DNA of 64,000 bases. Source: Nigrospora sphaerica. Its lineage: Eukaryota > Ascomycota > Sordariomycetes > Amphisphaeriales > Apiosporaceae. Position numbers and translations under genes: made by a program. A model generated the notes under the pieces. That model worked only from the letters and a program-made list of their open reading frames with translations, searched no databases and had not been told where the DNA came from. Of the stretch, positions 1 to 11,048 are shown piece by piece; position 1 is the first letter of the stretch; each line of letters begins with the position of its first letter. The stretch covers positions 806,001 to 870,000 of the forward strand of contig JAGVVL010000009.1 in the NCBI GenBank assembly GCA_018287875.1. Reading direction: 5' to 3'.

Positions 1-1343
1 ACTGGGCCTCGAACTTCGTGAAGCGACAACCCCAACTTAAGACGCGTCTTTCTTATGTATACGACTACCAGAGGGCCCTCTGCAAGGACCCTGAAAAGAT
101 CGCGGCCTGGTTCGAGCTTTTCCGCAACATGAGGGCGACGTACGGTATCCTTAATGAGGATCTGTACAATTTCGACGAGACCGGCTTCATGATAGGCCAG
201 ATCACGTCCTCTATAGTTGTTACAGGCGCCGACTGTAGCGGCAAACGAAAGAAAGTCCAGCCTGGCAATCGAGAATGGGCTACCGCGATCCAGGGCGTGT
301 GTGCGGACAGCTAATGCGTCACGCTATTCGTAGCGGTGAAAGGTAAGAACCATCTCGCGAACTGGTACACCGACAGCACCCTACCACGCAACTGGGTGAT
401 TAAACCAACCTCCAATGGATGGACCGACAATAAGACAGGGCTAGATTAGATTCGGCATTTCGATAAACACACTACCGTGCGTATAAAGGGCACACATCAA
501 ATGTTGATCATCGACGGGCACGAGAGCCACGTTTCGGCCGATTTCTAGGCTTTCTGTAAGGAGAAGAATATTATCACGGTCTTAATGCCTCCTTATTTGT
601 CATATTTACTCCAGCCTCTTAACGTTAGATATTTTGGACCATTAAAGCGGGCGTACGGTCACGAAATCGAAGGGTTTATAAAGGCACACGTGAACTATAT
701 TACGAAAGCCGAGTTCCTTATCGCCTTCCACGCCGCGTTTGTTAAGATTTTTACACCCGAAAACGTTAAGTCTGGATTCCGCAGGGCTGGCTTAGTCCCT
801 CTTAACCCGGACAAGGTCATCTCGAAGCTCGACGTGAAGTTATCGACGCCTTCGCCGACTAGAAGCCTCCCGGCTGCGACCATCCCTTTGGCCTCCCAAA
901 CGCCGCACAACCCGACCGAGGCAACTTCGCAAACCGATTTTATTCAAAGCCGAATCCGCCGTCACCAGGGAAGCTCTCCGACACCGATTTTATCGGCAGT
1001 CGACCAGTTTGCGAAGGGTGCGATAGCGATAATACACGAGAACGCCCTTTTACGGGCGGAGGTCAAGACACTTCGAGAGGCGAATTCTAGCCTCGTAAAA
1101 CGTCGGAGAGCGAAGAAAACACGTCTATAGTAAGGAGGAACACTCGAGATTGGCAAGGGATTAGATCTTTTAAATCAAAAGGACGTGGATGCGCAGTTAA
1201 AGGAGGCAACACGTGCGAGTAGTAGTCGCGTAAGAAGGGCGCAACCGCGCGAACAGCGTTGTGGCATCTGCGGAAACACCGGTCATAATGCACGTACTTG
1301 TGAAATAGATGTAGAAACCTCCTAAGAGTCGGATTCCGATTAG
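1..1343 (+). mobile_element. RIP-damaged pogo/Fot1-like DDE transposase, 5' end outside the window
   Basis: One reading frame (codons starting at multiples of 3) runs from base 3 to 1343 and reads as a fungal pogo-superfamily transposase. It has a YDYQRALCKDPE segment, the DDE block YNFDETGF, the second catalytic block IIDGHESH, the stretch LLQPLNVRYFGPLKRAY, and a C-terminal CCHC zinc knuckle (CGICGNTGHNARTC). In-frame stops lie at 312, 447, 546, 1128, 1131 and 1323, with the natural end at 1341-1343. Most are explained by CAA/CAG to TAA/TAG or TGG to TAG, i.e. CpA to TpA on one strand or the other, which is the RIP signature. The expected LDVGCFGP is read as LNVRYFGP, also by G-to-A changes. 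The element cannot make transposase. Its N-terminal helix-turn-helix part and left terminal repeat lie outside the window. Confidence 0.9.
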
Positions 1344-1866
1344 TTTGAATTGATTTACGGCGTTGTGGTTGCATAATTAATTAATTTCTCGTGAAGATGC
1401 CGAAAGGTGCGCCACTCGCTTGTCTGCGCCACTCGCTTGTCATCTACGTTAACCCAAAACGACTTCCCAACTGACGCGGGTCGGATGAGTTGTTTTAAGG
1501 TGGTGTGCCGAGGACCTAACCTTGACTCATTTTTGGACCAGGCTACATTTCATGGTTAGGCTGACGTGCAGAGGTGACAGCCCATTTCAACGCCGTCCGC
1601 ATACGAATGGCGCATCCTCATCCGGTGCGGCGGCGGTCAGACGGTATTTCGGGCCGAAATTTCTTTCAGGCACGCTAGGAATGTCCAAGATCCCCGCGAC
1701 TGACAGCAGGTTGCCATCAGGGTCATGAAAAGGCCTTCTTGATGGCGGCATTATCGAAAGAGCCGCTCTGTTTTCATTGTACAGGCTGGGTGAGCTCTGA
1801 ACCCAAGTATACATCCACCAGCTCCTCATTTACATGATCATATTGTCACGGAGGACGAACAGGACC
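1344..1866. other. Intergenic
   Basis: This contains the right flank of the transposon, with the 15-base phrase gcgccactcgcttgtctgcg partly duplicated around 1410-1442, and the upstream region of the hydrolase gene. On the minus strand near 1660-1740 a short FHDPDGNLLSV-like phrase recalls glyoxalase-type folds, but no gene can be built around it. Confidence 0.5.
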
Positions 1867-3026
1867 ATGGAGCCTGCATTCATCAATCTTGAGTCCCAAG
1901 CGCCGAACGCACCCGACCGCTTGGCCCAATTTGATGTGTTCCGGACGGCGTATAAGCGCATCAACTCCCAGCCGATACACGCCTTCATTCTCGTACCTAA
2001 GAGACTGCCGCCCGGTACGAGGCCACTTCTTGTTCGCTTTCACGGTGGTGCCTTCACCGAAGGCATTGCCGAGGGGTTTCTACGGCCCTGGTATGCAGCC
2101 CCGTTATCGCCTGCAACTTGAACGAGGTTGAGAGACAGTGGACATCGCTGATAACAGTTTACAGGATACTTGATCTCGCCCTGAAACATGGCGCGGTTCT
2201 CGTCACCCCCGACTACCGTCTGAGGCCCGAGCACGAGATGAAAGAAGCCGTGGATGACATTCGTGACTTCTGGAAGTGGATCGACGAATCGCTGGCTGGC
2301 ATGCTCTCCGGGCCGCAGAGTCTGCGTCCGGTAGATGTGAACACGACCAACCTAGCCATCACGGGCGAGAGCGGCGGCGGCTACCTGGCCATGCAGACGG
2401 CACTGCTGGGCTTGACGGCGCACCCGATCCGGGCGCTCATACCGGCCTACGGACCCCTCGACTTGCACGCGCACAACCGGCGCGTCGAGTCCAACCCGGC
2501 ATGGGCCGCGCCGCTCGATATACTCGAGGAATACCTTGCCCAGGTCGAGCTCGGGACAATCATGGCGCGCGCGCCCTACGGGAGCCGCATGCACATATTC
2601 AGGAGCATGGCAGCGAACGGCCGGTTGGTGGAGCTCGAGGGCAACGATGCCTGGCTGGACCCCATGACGGCACTGGATCACGCCCCCAAGATGCCACCGA
2701 CTCTGATTTTCCACGCGACCGATGACGAGACGCCGGTGGGTTCCCCATTCTTTGCCGCAGGCCTTCTTCTCCGTGCTGTGGGCAGTTTTCCGCTCCATCC
2801 CAGCCCGGCCTATGCACGCGGAGCTGATTACCCCCCCTTGTGACAACCACAGGTCAGACACGAGGACTCGGAAGTCTTCGTCGAGAAACTCAGACGGCTG
2901 CAACCCGACACGCCGCTCCGTTTCGATCTCCAGCCCGGGTGCCACACCTTCGACCAGGAGCACACTCTGGACACGCCGTGGCTGCAGGAGCCGATCAAGT
3001 TTGTCGAAAAATACTGGCCCGCATAA
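1867..3026 (+). CDS. Alpha/beta hydrolase-3 family esterase, three exons
   Basis: The exons are 1867-2090, 2165-2735 and 2853-3026, giving 322 residues. Intron 1 (74 nt) has a GTATGC donor and TTTACAG acceptor; intron 2 (117 nt) ends CCACAG. Both joins keep frame. Family features are the oxyanion-hole motif HGGAF (59-63), the nucleophile elbow GESGGG with Ser144, an Asp near 262 in HATDDETP, and His296 in GCHTFD. DYRLRPEHE, typical of the hormone-sensitive-lipase-like esterases, follows the oxyanion motif. There is no signal peptide, so a cytosolic carboxylesterase or deacetylase acting on small esters is expected. The substrate cannot be read from sequence. The nearest gene downstream, a methyltransferase, is on the same strand but looks unrelated. 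Confidence 0.85.
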
Positions 3027-3450
3027 GTTCACGGTTGCCTGGGAAGGGCAAGAGGTATGGTATGTATCTATATGTTGGTTGGTGATGGAGCGAGAGTGGA
3101 TTTACGAAGCCTGTTGTGAATACGTTGAAATCCGTGGGGAAGGGGGATCCGGAGATGACAGTCCCGTCCGAAGACTCGTCGCCAATGGCCTGTCGGGTTT
3201 TCATATCATCTATGGGGAATCCAAATGCATTCATCTAACCAAAACTGATGTTCATATGGAATGCGCGGGAGCTGAGCCACCGTTTTGTCGCAGGCAACAG
3301 TCGTAGCTGGAGGAATGGAATAGCACCGGGGGCAGCTTGGAAGGGTTTAACTTGACGGTGTCTTATCTGTATCCGGCTAGTGCCTGTCGAAAAAAAGCCT
3401 TTGTCGGGCACTTCGACAAGAGCCTGCGCCGTCGCCAACGCCTCGACCCG
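3027..3450. other. Intergenic or 5' leader of the methyltransferase gene
   Basis: The methyltransferase reading frame is open upstream to 3337 without an ATG. The stretch from about 3385 reads plausibly as protein (KKAFVGHFDKSL), so an upstream coding exon may exist here. I could not place one with confidence. Confidence 0.4.
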
Positions 3451-4857
3451 ATGCAGGAAGTCCAAGATCGATTCGGGGGCCTCGAAGGCTACGCCGAAGA
3501 ACTCGCCGACATCCTCAAGTCGCCGCTCGTGCGCCAGATCACCGGCGGCATCCACGTCAACGACGCGCTCGTCCAGCCGGCATGGGAGGCGCTGCCCGCT
3601 GAGTGGACGGCCTGGTGGTCCTCGCTGCCCCATCACCGCCTCGCCCAGCAACACCTGATAGACGGCATCGCCGAATCTTGGTCGCCGCCGCACTGGAGCA
3701 GTAGCCCCGGGCCGGAAGGGGAGCCCCGGACGTCGCCCGCGTCCAGCCCGCCCGAGTCATTGATCCGATGGCTCGCGCGTCTCCGCGGCGCCTCCATGGC
3801 TCGTAGGCAGCGCGAAGGCGTCGCCGTGCCCTTGCCCGCCGAGCTGGCCGTCCGCATGAACACCAAAAAGAAGGCCGAGGTCGCCGTGGCGGCTGCCTAC
3901 ATTCGCGACGCATGCGCTCAGAACGCCATCACCCACGTCATCGACATGGGCTCCGGCCAGGGCTACCTGTCGGCCACTCTCGCCTACTTGTATCCCCAGC
4001 TGCGGGTCCTGGCCATCGACGGAAGCCTGTCGCAGGTCACCGCCTCGAGGGCGTTTGCCGCGTCGCTGGGCCTGCCTGAGACCAGGCTCACCCACCTCGT
4101 GCGCTACGTGGACGGCGGCGTGCCCTTAGCCCAAGAAATGGCGGCCTGGGCCGGGAACGGCCACCATAGATGCATCCTCGTCGGACTGCACGCGTGCGGC
4201 CGGCTTTCGGAGCACATGATTCGATACTACGCCGAGCTCCCCTTTGTCGTCTCACTCGCCGCCGTGGGCTGCTGTTACAACCATCTGGCGCCGCGCTCGC
4301 CCACGTGTCCCGAAGGGTTTCCCATCAGCGCGCTGTTTCAGCGCAAGGGCATCTCCCTGAGCCCGACGGGCCTCATGACGGGCTGCCAGGCGCCCGAAAA
4401 CTGGGCGACGGCCGACGCGGGCGGCGAAGCGTCTCCCTTCGCCAAGCGGCGCCTCTACCGCGCCGTCCTTGAGAAGCTGTTTCACGACCGGCAGCTCGTT
4501 GCCGAGGGCTCCGAGAAAGCCGCGTGGGGGATTCGCAAAGGCGACCTCGCGAGCTTCGAGCGCTTCTCCCGGCGCGCCATGCACTGTCTGGGCATGGCTC
4601 CCGACGCCGTCAGCGCCCAGACGCTCGATGAGTACGAACAGAGGTACCTTCATTGTGAGGGCCGGATCGCTATCCTCTGGACCCTGAGCATCTTGTGCTG
4701 CAAGTTGGTCGAGAGCACCATTGCGGCGGATCGATACCAGTACCTGCTCGAGCAGGGCGCGCAGAACGTGGACGTGGTGCCCATTTTTGACTACGGAATC
4801 TCGCCCCGGAACCTCATGTTGGTTGCCGCTCGGGCCGAGCAGAGCCCACCGTCATAA
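3451..4857 (+). CDS. METTL25/RRNAD1-type SAM-dependent methyltransferase
   Basis: The single open frame has its first ATG at 3451 (468 residues), but stays open back to 3337, so the true start may be upstream through an unplaced exon. The SAM-binding motif VIDMGSGQGYLS lies about residues 164-175, followed by an acidic strand end LAIDGS. Further on are the family blocks LVGLHACGRLS and AAVGCCYNHL, which match the METTL25 group rather than ordinary class I methyltransferases. The C-terminal part (FDYGISPRNLMLVAAR) is also typical, so the 3' end is reliable. The family is related to ribosome/RNA methyltransferase-like proteins; its substrate in fungi is not established. There is no signal peptide or membrane segment. 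Confidence 0.8.
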   Translation: MQEVQDRFGGLEGYAEELADILKSPLVRQITGGIHVNDALVQPAWEALPAEWTAWWSSLPHHRLAQQHLIDGIAESWSPPHWSSSPGPEGEPRTSPASSPPESLIRWLARLRGASMARRQREGVAVPLPAELAVRMNTKKKAEVAVAAAYIRDACAQNAITHVIDMGSGQGYLSATLAYLYPQLRVLAIDGSLSQVTASRAFAASLGLPETRLTHLVRYVDGGVPLAQEMAAWAGNGHHRCILVGLHACGRLSEHMIRYYAELPFVVSLAAVGCCYNHLAPRSPTCPEGFPISALFQRKGISLSPTGLMTGCQAPENWATADAGGEASPFAKRRLYRAVLEKLFHDRQLVAEGSEKAAWGIRKGDLASFERFSRRAMHCLGMAPDAVSAQTLDEYEQRYLHCEGRIAILWTLSILCCKLVESTIAADRYQYLLEQGAQNVDVVPIFDYGISPRNLMLVAARAEQSPPS

Positions 4858-5521
4858 GGTGCGTGCCAGGGAATCGATCGGCTTTGGCGCTTCGGTCCAT
4901 GGGCAAATACTGCGCCTTGATGGGGGAGACGACATGGTCTCCACAAAACCAAGCTGTCAGTGGCGGTCATAAAGCTCCGTACCCGTAGTGGAAACTGATA
5001 CTTTGCTACTGGGGGGCGAGCCCTTCTTGGCGCCCACGCTCGGCAGCCATGCGAAAATAGCGGTGCCGCGGGGTTGGAGCTAAATTCGGGGTAGTGCCAC
5101 TGGAAATAACCGGGAATGCTAATCAAGGGCTAGGGGGTGGCTAGGAAAGTCCTATAGCGCGGGAGGTTGAGCCGTCATACCCACTTTGTCATCTCGAGAC
5201 AAGCAGCACAGATTGATGAACCAACATCATCCCCTGTCGTACGACGGTTGGCTTGCAGAGTGGCTTACCATCTCCCGACCCGCCTTCGGCTGCCTTCGTC
5301 CAGGGGACTGTCCGCTATCGCATGTCCCACCGCTACGGGGCGTGTCCCCAGTTGTCTTTCCTCTGCTTGTGCTCGGCTCGCTTGTCCGGTCCATGGCCGG
5401 CATGGCGTACTTGACGATACACTACTCCCACCAGGATACATAAGCCCGGGGGGGATCCCGCACCGCCACTTACACCGGCCCTGTCTTGCTTGGCTGCTTT
5501 GCCCGGCTGTGACGTTGCGAC
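4858..5521. other. Intergenic, promoter side of the MFS gene
   Basis: No coding signal, repeat or RNA gene is seen in these 660 bases. The sequence just before 5522 is pyrimidine-rich on the plus strand, as is usual in ascomycete promoters. Confidence 0.5.
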
Positions 5522-7577
5522 ATGGACGACTCCAAAACATGGTCTGGGGATTCTGGGCCCGATGGCCAAGGCCCTGAATCGGCCAGGGCGTCAGACGTCA
5601 ACACGACCCGCCAAGGAATACGGGGGAGCGCCCGTGGTTCCATCGACCATCTGGACGCGCGAGACGAGACGAACCTCCGGGGGAACGCGCCGACGTCCAG
5701 CCTCGACGCCCGCATGCCCATTGAAGAGCGGGAACTGACGTGGACGACCGAGGTGCCCAAGACGGCGGCCGGCGACGCGGCCGGCACCCCGCCGGCGCCG
5801 GACCTGACGCGCTTCACGGACCCGCAACAGTGGCCCGAGGGCCGCAAGAACGTGATGCTCTTCCTCAGCTGCGTGGCGACGCTGCTGACGGCGTACAGCG
5901 CGGGCGCGTACTCGCCGGCGGCGGGGCGGCTGGCTGCCGAGTTGGGCGTGTCAACGACGGCGGCGCTCGTGGGAATCACGACCTTCACCGTCGGCTTCGC
6001 GGCGGCGCCCATGGTACTCGCTCCCTTCTCCGAGGTCAACGGCCGCTACCCCGTATTTGCCGTTTCGGGCCTTGTCTTTGTCCTCTTCCAGGCCGTCTCA
6101 GGCCTCGTCCCCTCGCTGCCCGGCCTGCTCGTCGCCCGTCTGCTGACGGGCGTCGGTGGTAGCACCTTCAGCACCATGGTCGGCGGCGTCATCGCCGACA
6201 TCTGGCCAAAGGAAGAGAGGAACACGCCCATGGCCCTGTTCAGCGGCGCCGTGCTCCTCGGCACCGCCTTGGGTCCGCTCGTTTCGAGGTGAGGGCTTTC
6301 TCCACTCCCTTCCCTAGCCTGGTCCCGGCCGCTCGCGTTACTGACTTGGCTCCCTTGTTCCCCCTTCGTGTAGCATCATGGTTCACCGACTCGACGACGC
6401 ACCACTGACGGGACCGGCCGCGCCGTGGAGATGGGTCTTTTGGCACCAGGTCATCGCCGACGCCCTCCTCGTGGCTGCCATCATCGTCTTGTTCCACGAG
6501 AGCCGGGCCAGTGTTCTCCTGGTGCGCAAAGCCCGGGCACTGAATGAGTACTACGCCGCCCTCGAAAGCCACGGCTACTATGGCGTGTGGATGCGCGACA
6601 CCACCGACAACGCCATACACCCCGACATTGAAACTCCCGCGATGAGCAGTGGGCCGCCAGACGCCGCGGTCGACGACGAAGAAAAAGCACTGTCGGCCGC
6701 CCCGCCGCCACTGGCCCTCCGTCCGACGGCGCCGTTCCCGAATCACCGTCTCCGGCGGGTGCGCTGGGTGGTGGCCGAGGAGCGGCACGCTTCCCTCGGG
6801 CAGATGATCGCCGTGTCGCTCACGCGGCCGTTCCGGCTTCTGGGCACGGAGCCCGTCGTCTTCTTCTTCTCCATGTGGGTGAGCTTCGCGTGGGCGACGC
6901 TCTACCTGACGTTCGGCTCGGTCCCGCTAGTCTTCGGCCGTGTTTACGGCTTCGACGCCGAGCAGGCGGGCTACGTCTTCGCCGCCATGGTCGTTGGGAC
7001 GCTGGCGGCCACGCTCGTCGGTGTCCTCCAGGAGCGTCTCCTGCGGCGATCGCGCTGGGCCAAGGGCGCAGACGACGAGGCCGACGCGCCGGCGCCGCCG
7101 ACGCCGTCGGCGCGCGCCTGGGCCTTCCTGCGCCGGCGCTTCCCCGCCGAGGCACCCGAGTCCCGCCTCTACTTCACTTGCCTCTTCTCGGCCGCGCTGC
7201 CGCTCGGCCTCTTCGTCTTCGGCTTCACGGCGGCGCCGGCTGTGCCATGGGCGGTGCCGGCCGTCGGCGTCGGCCTCGCCACGGCCGGCATTTACTTCAT
7301 CTACCTCGCCACCTTCAACTACCTCGCCGACACGTACCAGACCTACGCGTCGTCGGCCATCGCGGCCCAGTCCTTCTGCCGCAACATGCTGGGCGGCGTC
7401 TTCCCCCTCGTCGTGACGCCGCTCTTCGTGAACCTCGGCGAGGCCGGCGCCGGCGCCCTCCTCGGCGCCGTCGCCACCGTCCTCACCGCCGTCCCCTGGG
7501 TACTCGCCCTTTTCGGCGAGCGCATCCGCCGCCGCAGCCGCTTCGCCGTCTCCCTCACGCGCGTGACGGCGCCCTAA
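5522..7577 (+). CDS. MFS transporter of the DHA1 drug/polyamine type, two exons
   Basis: The exons are 5522-6288 and 6374-7577 with an 85-nt intron (GTGAGG donor, CTGAC branch point, TGTAG acceptor), giving 656 residues. The first 100 residues are a polar cytosolic tail. Membrane segments then begin at NVMLFLSCVATLLTAYSAG, and the block LLVARLLTGVGGSTFSTMVGG matches the motif C/G-rich region of DHA1 antiporters. Exon 2 starts near the second half of the N-terminal bundle (WRWVFWHQVIADALL, then FHESRASVLLVRKA). It carries a central cytosolic loop and the C-terminal bundle with NYLADTYQTYASSA, a signature of polyamine/fluconazole-resistance transporters. Proton-coupled efflux at the plasma membrane is inferred. 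The substrate is unknown, and no regulator or biosynthetic gene sits next to it. Confidence 0.9.
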
Positions 7578-8510
7578 TACTGCATATTCTGAGAAACAAA
7601 TGTACGGAACAACTGAAATAGACGAGAACAGACCCATCTTGAAATTAATAGCGCTCGTCGCCTCGCTCCGTATTGGTCGTCCTGTACGGTCTATCGCAGG
7701 TTGCGCACACAATCGCCTAGTGTAGTTTGTAAGACGGCACAGATCGTCGCGACGACTGCCTCGGCTTCCCAAAACGTTACCCCACTCGCCGGACCCAGTT
7801 ACTAAGCAAATGTCTTCTTCCGCACCCACGGGATCGTCGTCTTGGTGTAATCCTTGAGCATCTCAATGCCCCACTCGCGAGCCTTGTGGCCGGCGGCGAC
7901 GCCACTGGATCAGGTAGCGCAAATGGTTCGGTGCTCGGCGTCCTCGCGCACGTCGTTATGCAACTCGGGGGCGGTAAAGGCGCGGAGTCACGGGCGAGGG
8001 CCATGTTCGAACTCGGTGCGGGCATAAGGCCTCTGCGCCCGCGCCGACAACGGCCCCTCGCACAGCGGCTCTCCCGTTAATGGACTTGTTGCTCGCGCAC
8101 CGCAACGTACCAGCTCAGTGATTAATGCTGTATTTTTGGGCAGCTCACTGTCCTAACTTGCGCGTATACTGACGATGCGAGTGCTCGGTCGCATGTTTCT
8201 CGACGTTATAATGTGTCGATCCAGCATACGAAAGAGGGCCTGGTATCGGTCGGAAGGGGTTGGAAGCTCTGCGACCGTCGGAGACGGTCTCCCTTTTATT
8301 CAGAAATCCTCGCAACCACCTTTATGCTAGTGCAGCTGGATAATTACTCTTTACCATTACTTGACCCAAGGTATTGTCCAGTAAACGTGCTCCATACATC
8401 CAACATGCAGATGGTTCCTGCGCAGCCCTTGTGTGACAAATAAGCCCAACCCACAGAGACTGTTCCCCACCAAGACCCTTCGGTCAGAATGTCGTCGGGG
8501 AATGAACAGC
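7578..8510. other. Intergenic with a possible minus-strand gene fragment
   Basis: On the minus strand from about 8060 down to a stop at 7802-7804 one frame reads like the end of a protein (GHKAREWGIEMLKDYTKT, then PWVRKK). It is interrupted by stops upstream, and no start can be found. It may be the remnant of a lost gene; I do not recognise the family. The rest, up to the 3' end of the phosphodiesterase gene, shows nothing. Confidence 0.3.
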
Positions 8511-9467
8511 TCAGCCCCGACCGTCCCAGAACTTCACCACGTCTTCCAGAGCGTCAACGTTTAGCAGGTCGACCCCGTTGTCCACGAAAACGCGCCAGAC
8601 GATGTTCCTGGTGCCGATGGGCCAACCAGGCTGGCTCAGGTACCGGACCTTGATGCCCTTGTCGTGGGCCGTCTGGACCTGCTGTTTCAGACGAGCCAGT
8701 TGGCTGCCGTTGAAGATCTGGTACCGGATCTCGCCAAACTGCTCGGGGAAACTGGCGGTGGCCAGGACCGACACGTCCGACGTGATGTTGCTGAAGGTCG
8801 AGTTCAGGTTCGCCAGCGGGGCATCAAAGAAGTAGTCGCGTGGGGAGACACCCTGGACCAGGTCCAGCGGCATTTGTCCGGTGCCGATGACGGTGACGGG
8901 GCCAGTGGTGACCTCGGTGCCGTTCACCGTCGTCAGGAAGCCGTGGTCGCGCAGCGGCTGCAGGGCGCGGAGCACGTAAGGCCAGGTCACATGGCCGTCG
9001 GTCTTGACGTCGACAACGAGGTGCAGGGTCTGGTTGGCTGAGTAGTCGTAAACGCCGTTCTTGGTCGGCCCGTGGGTCAGGAAAGGGCTGACGGGGTTCT
9101 GTTGGAGGAGGACCTGCAGCAGCGGCTGGACGTACAGGGCGTCAAAGGTCCGGAGGGGCGTGAGCGTGCTCTCCCGGTGGCCGACGTACAGCGTCTCGTT
9201 ATACAGCCACACGTCGGCCTCCATGCTGATGGCGCCGGCCGCGAGGGCGTCCCAGAAGGGCACGCGGCGCCAATAGTCGTTGTGCGAGTGGAGGCCCTTG
9301 GGAAAGATGCCCTGCGTCACCGCCGTAGGGTACTGGAACCGCGGGTCCTTCTCGCCGTCCAGCAGTATATTTTGCAGCATCCCGGGGAGGGGCCCGAGCT
9401 CGACGCCCGTCGTCTGCGCCACGACCGAACCGGCCCATGCGCCGAAGACGAGAACAGCGGTCAGCAT
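8511..9467 (-). CDS. AIM6-like secreted PLC-type phosphodiesterase
   Basis: This is a single exon of 318 residues. The frame is open 45 codons further, to 9602, but the ATG at 9467 begins a clean signal peptide (MLTAVLVFGAWAGSVVAQ), so that start is preferred. The mature protein starts with HSHNDYWRRVPFWDAL and continues EADVWLYN and YVGHRE. This arrangement of His, Asp and Glu belongs to the PI-PLC-like/glycerophosphodiesterase superfamily, in the branch named after yeast AIM6 (altered inheritance of mitochondria). The C-terminal strands end in VDNGVDLLNVDALED. Several N-x-S/T sites fit passage through the secretory pathway. The reaction is not established for this branch; phosphodiester cleavage is inferred from the fold. 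Confidence 0.85.
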   Translation of the reverse strand: MLTAVLVFGAWAGSVVAQTTGVELGPLPGMLQNILLDGEKDPRFQYPTAVTQGIFPKGLHSHNDYWRRVPFWDALAAGAISMEADVWLYNETLYVGHRESTLTPLRTFDALYVQPLLQVLLQQNPVSPFLTHGPTKNGVYDYSANQTLHLVVDVKTDGHVTWPYVLRALQPLRDHGFLTTVNGTEVTTGPVTVIGTGQMPLDLVQGVSPRDYFFDAPLANLNSTFSNITSDVSVLATASFPEQFGEIRYQIFNGSQLARLKQQVQTAHDKGIKVRYLSQPGWPIGTRNIVWRVFVDNGVDLLNVDALEDVVKFWDGRG

Positions 9468-11048
9468 AATGCCAGACAAAGGGGGTAGGGAGGCTGCGAT
9501 CTGCTGGTACGGTTCGGCCAGATGGCTTATTATGTAAGAGAGGGAGACTGTCTCGTGGTGACTGTGGAAGCTGAGTGTATGATCGGCAAATACTTCCGAC
9601 AACAGGTACCCGGTGAGTGTTTATAAGTTCGACGCCGCTAGCCCATCGTCGTCTGCTCATCTCCTCACTCCCGCCCTCTGGTACAGAGGTGTTGCCACCC
9701 GACGGTAACGTACCTCAGGAGGTCTGACAAGATGCTGTCCATGATGGGATTCGCCTACCCGGGATCTCCTGTTTCGGTAAGATGACGGATGACTGTCGGA
9801 AAGATGGGAAGAGCGCGCATTGGCCAATGGACAACCCGTTTTGACTTCTATTGGGTTCACTTGAAAAGTCTAGCTCTTCATAAGTTATATTAGCATGTAC
9901 GAATATGAAGAACTAGTATATTTGTTTTGGGAAGTATCGCGGTATCGGCAGATCCAAGGCATGTATTTCTACCGTGGTGCTGAGGCCGTCATCCCGGTAT
10001 CTCTGTGTTATGTACATCGACCGGGCGCCTTTTAATCCCGGCCCCGCCCCGCGCCCAGTAGCTACCCCAGCACTGTGTAAGTAGCTATCCCGGCAGCTGT
10101 CCTAGCAGCTATCCCACTGGGATGGGATCCACCTTGTACAAGCCCCAAGCACCCCAAGTAAGGGTCATTTTTAGTGGTACTTGCCTGGAATGGAATCGAC
10201 GTTCCAGGGACTGGCAGGTTCGTTCAGAGCCCGTGCCCAGACGTTTCCCGCGCAATCCGGGGTCCATCTCCTTCTCCATGGCTCTCCCGATCTCCCCCAT
10301 CTCTCTAATTCCCATTCCCTCATCTCCCATTTCTCACCGAGAATCTATTTTGTACAAACACCTCCAATGCCTTTACTTGGTCCGCCCGTCAAACCGGACC
10401 GTGGGCAACGGAAACAGCGGGAAGTTCATGCGGTCCACGATGCGCAATCTTGTGTTGACCCATGGATCCTTGCTGGCGGTTGGATAGTACCGTCGGCAGC
10501 CAAGGGAGCAACACCAGAGCCACGCGAGGTCGTCGGTGCAATCGGCTGAAAGGCGATGTCACCAGAGATCCCCCATGCCGGGCCCTGGATGCATTTTTTG
10601 GCCACCTGTCACATCGCTATTTCCGGTCCTTGCTTCTCCCCGCCATAGCGAACAGACTCAGCACCTCAATCAACTCGCGACAATGACAAAGGCGCACCCC
10701 ATACTCGAGCCTGCGTGCGATGCTTCCAGCATCTCCGTCTCTTTGTCGCGAGATGAATAAAGAACTCTCTGATGGCTCCCGCTGCCCTGAAAGACTGATG
10801 ATCCCCCGTCCCAACTGGTCAGATGCATTTCATCAGACCTCCACCATCCTTCCCGTCCACCATCTGCTGTTGGCATCGCCTCTCTACACACTGTTCCCCA
10901 GTACTAGTGCAGTGCGTGACGTGGAAATAGACTTGTGCACCACCAGAACCAACATAACAAGGCCTTGTCGTCGCTCGTCCAGGTCGGAACCGCCCGTTTC
11001 GTACGCGGTGTCATCCTTCTGCTACACGGCCCCTGCCTTTCCAACGAA
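9468..11048. other. Intergenic between divergent genes
   Basis: These 1.6 kb separate the phosphodiesterase (minus) from the orphan gene (plus). Around 10035-10120 there are imperfect copies of an agctaTCCC-type phrase. TTTATAAG near 9620 could be a TATA element for the minus-strand gene. Open frames here have no coding character. Confidence 0.5.

Noticed and set aside
1587..1829. A glyoxalase-like phrase FHDPDGNLLSV on the minus strand
   Set aside because: The surrounding frame lacks the rest of the fold and the metal ligands.
6927..7829. A 300-codon minus-strand frame
   Set aside because: It is antisense to the MFS C-terminal half, of Glu/Gly/Arg-rich shadow composition.
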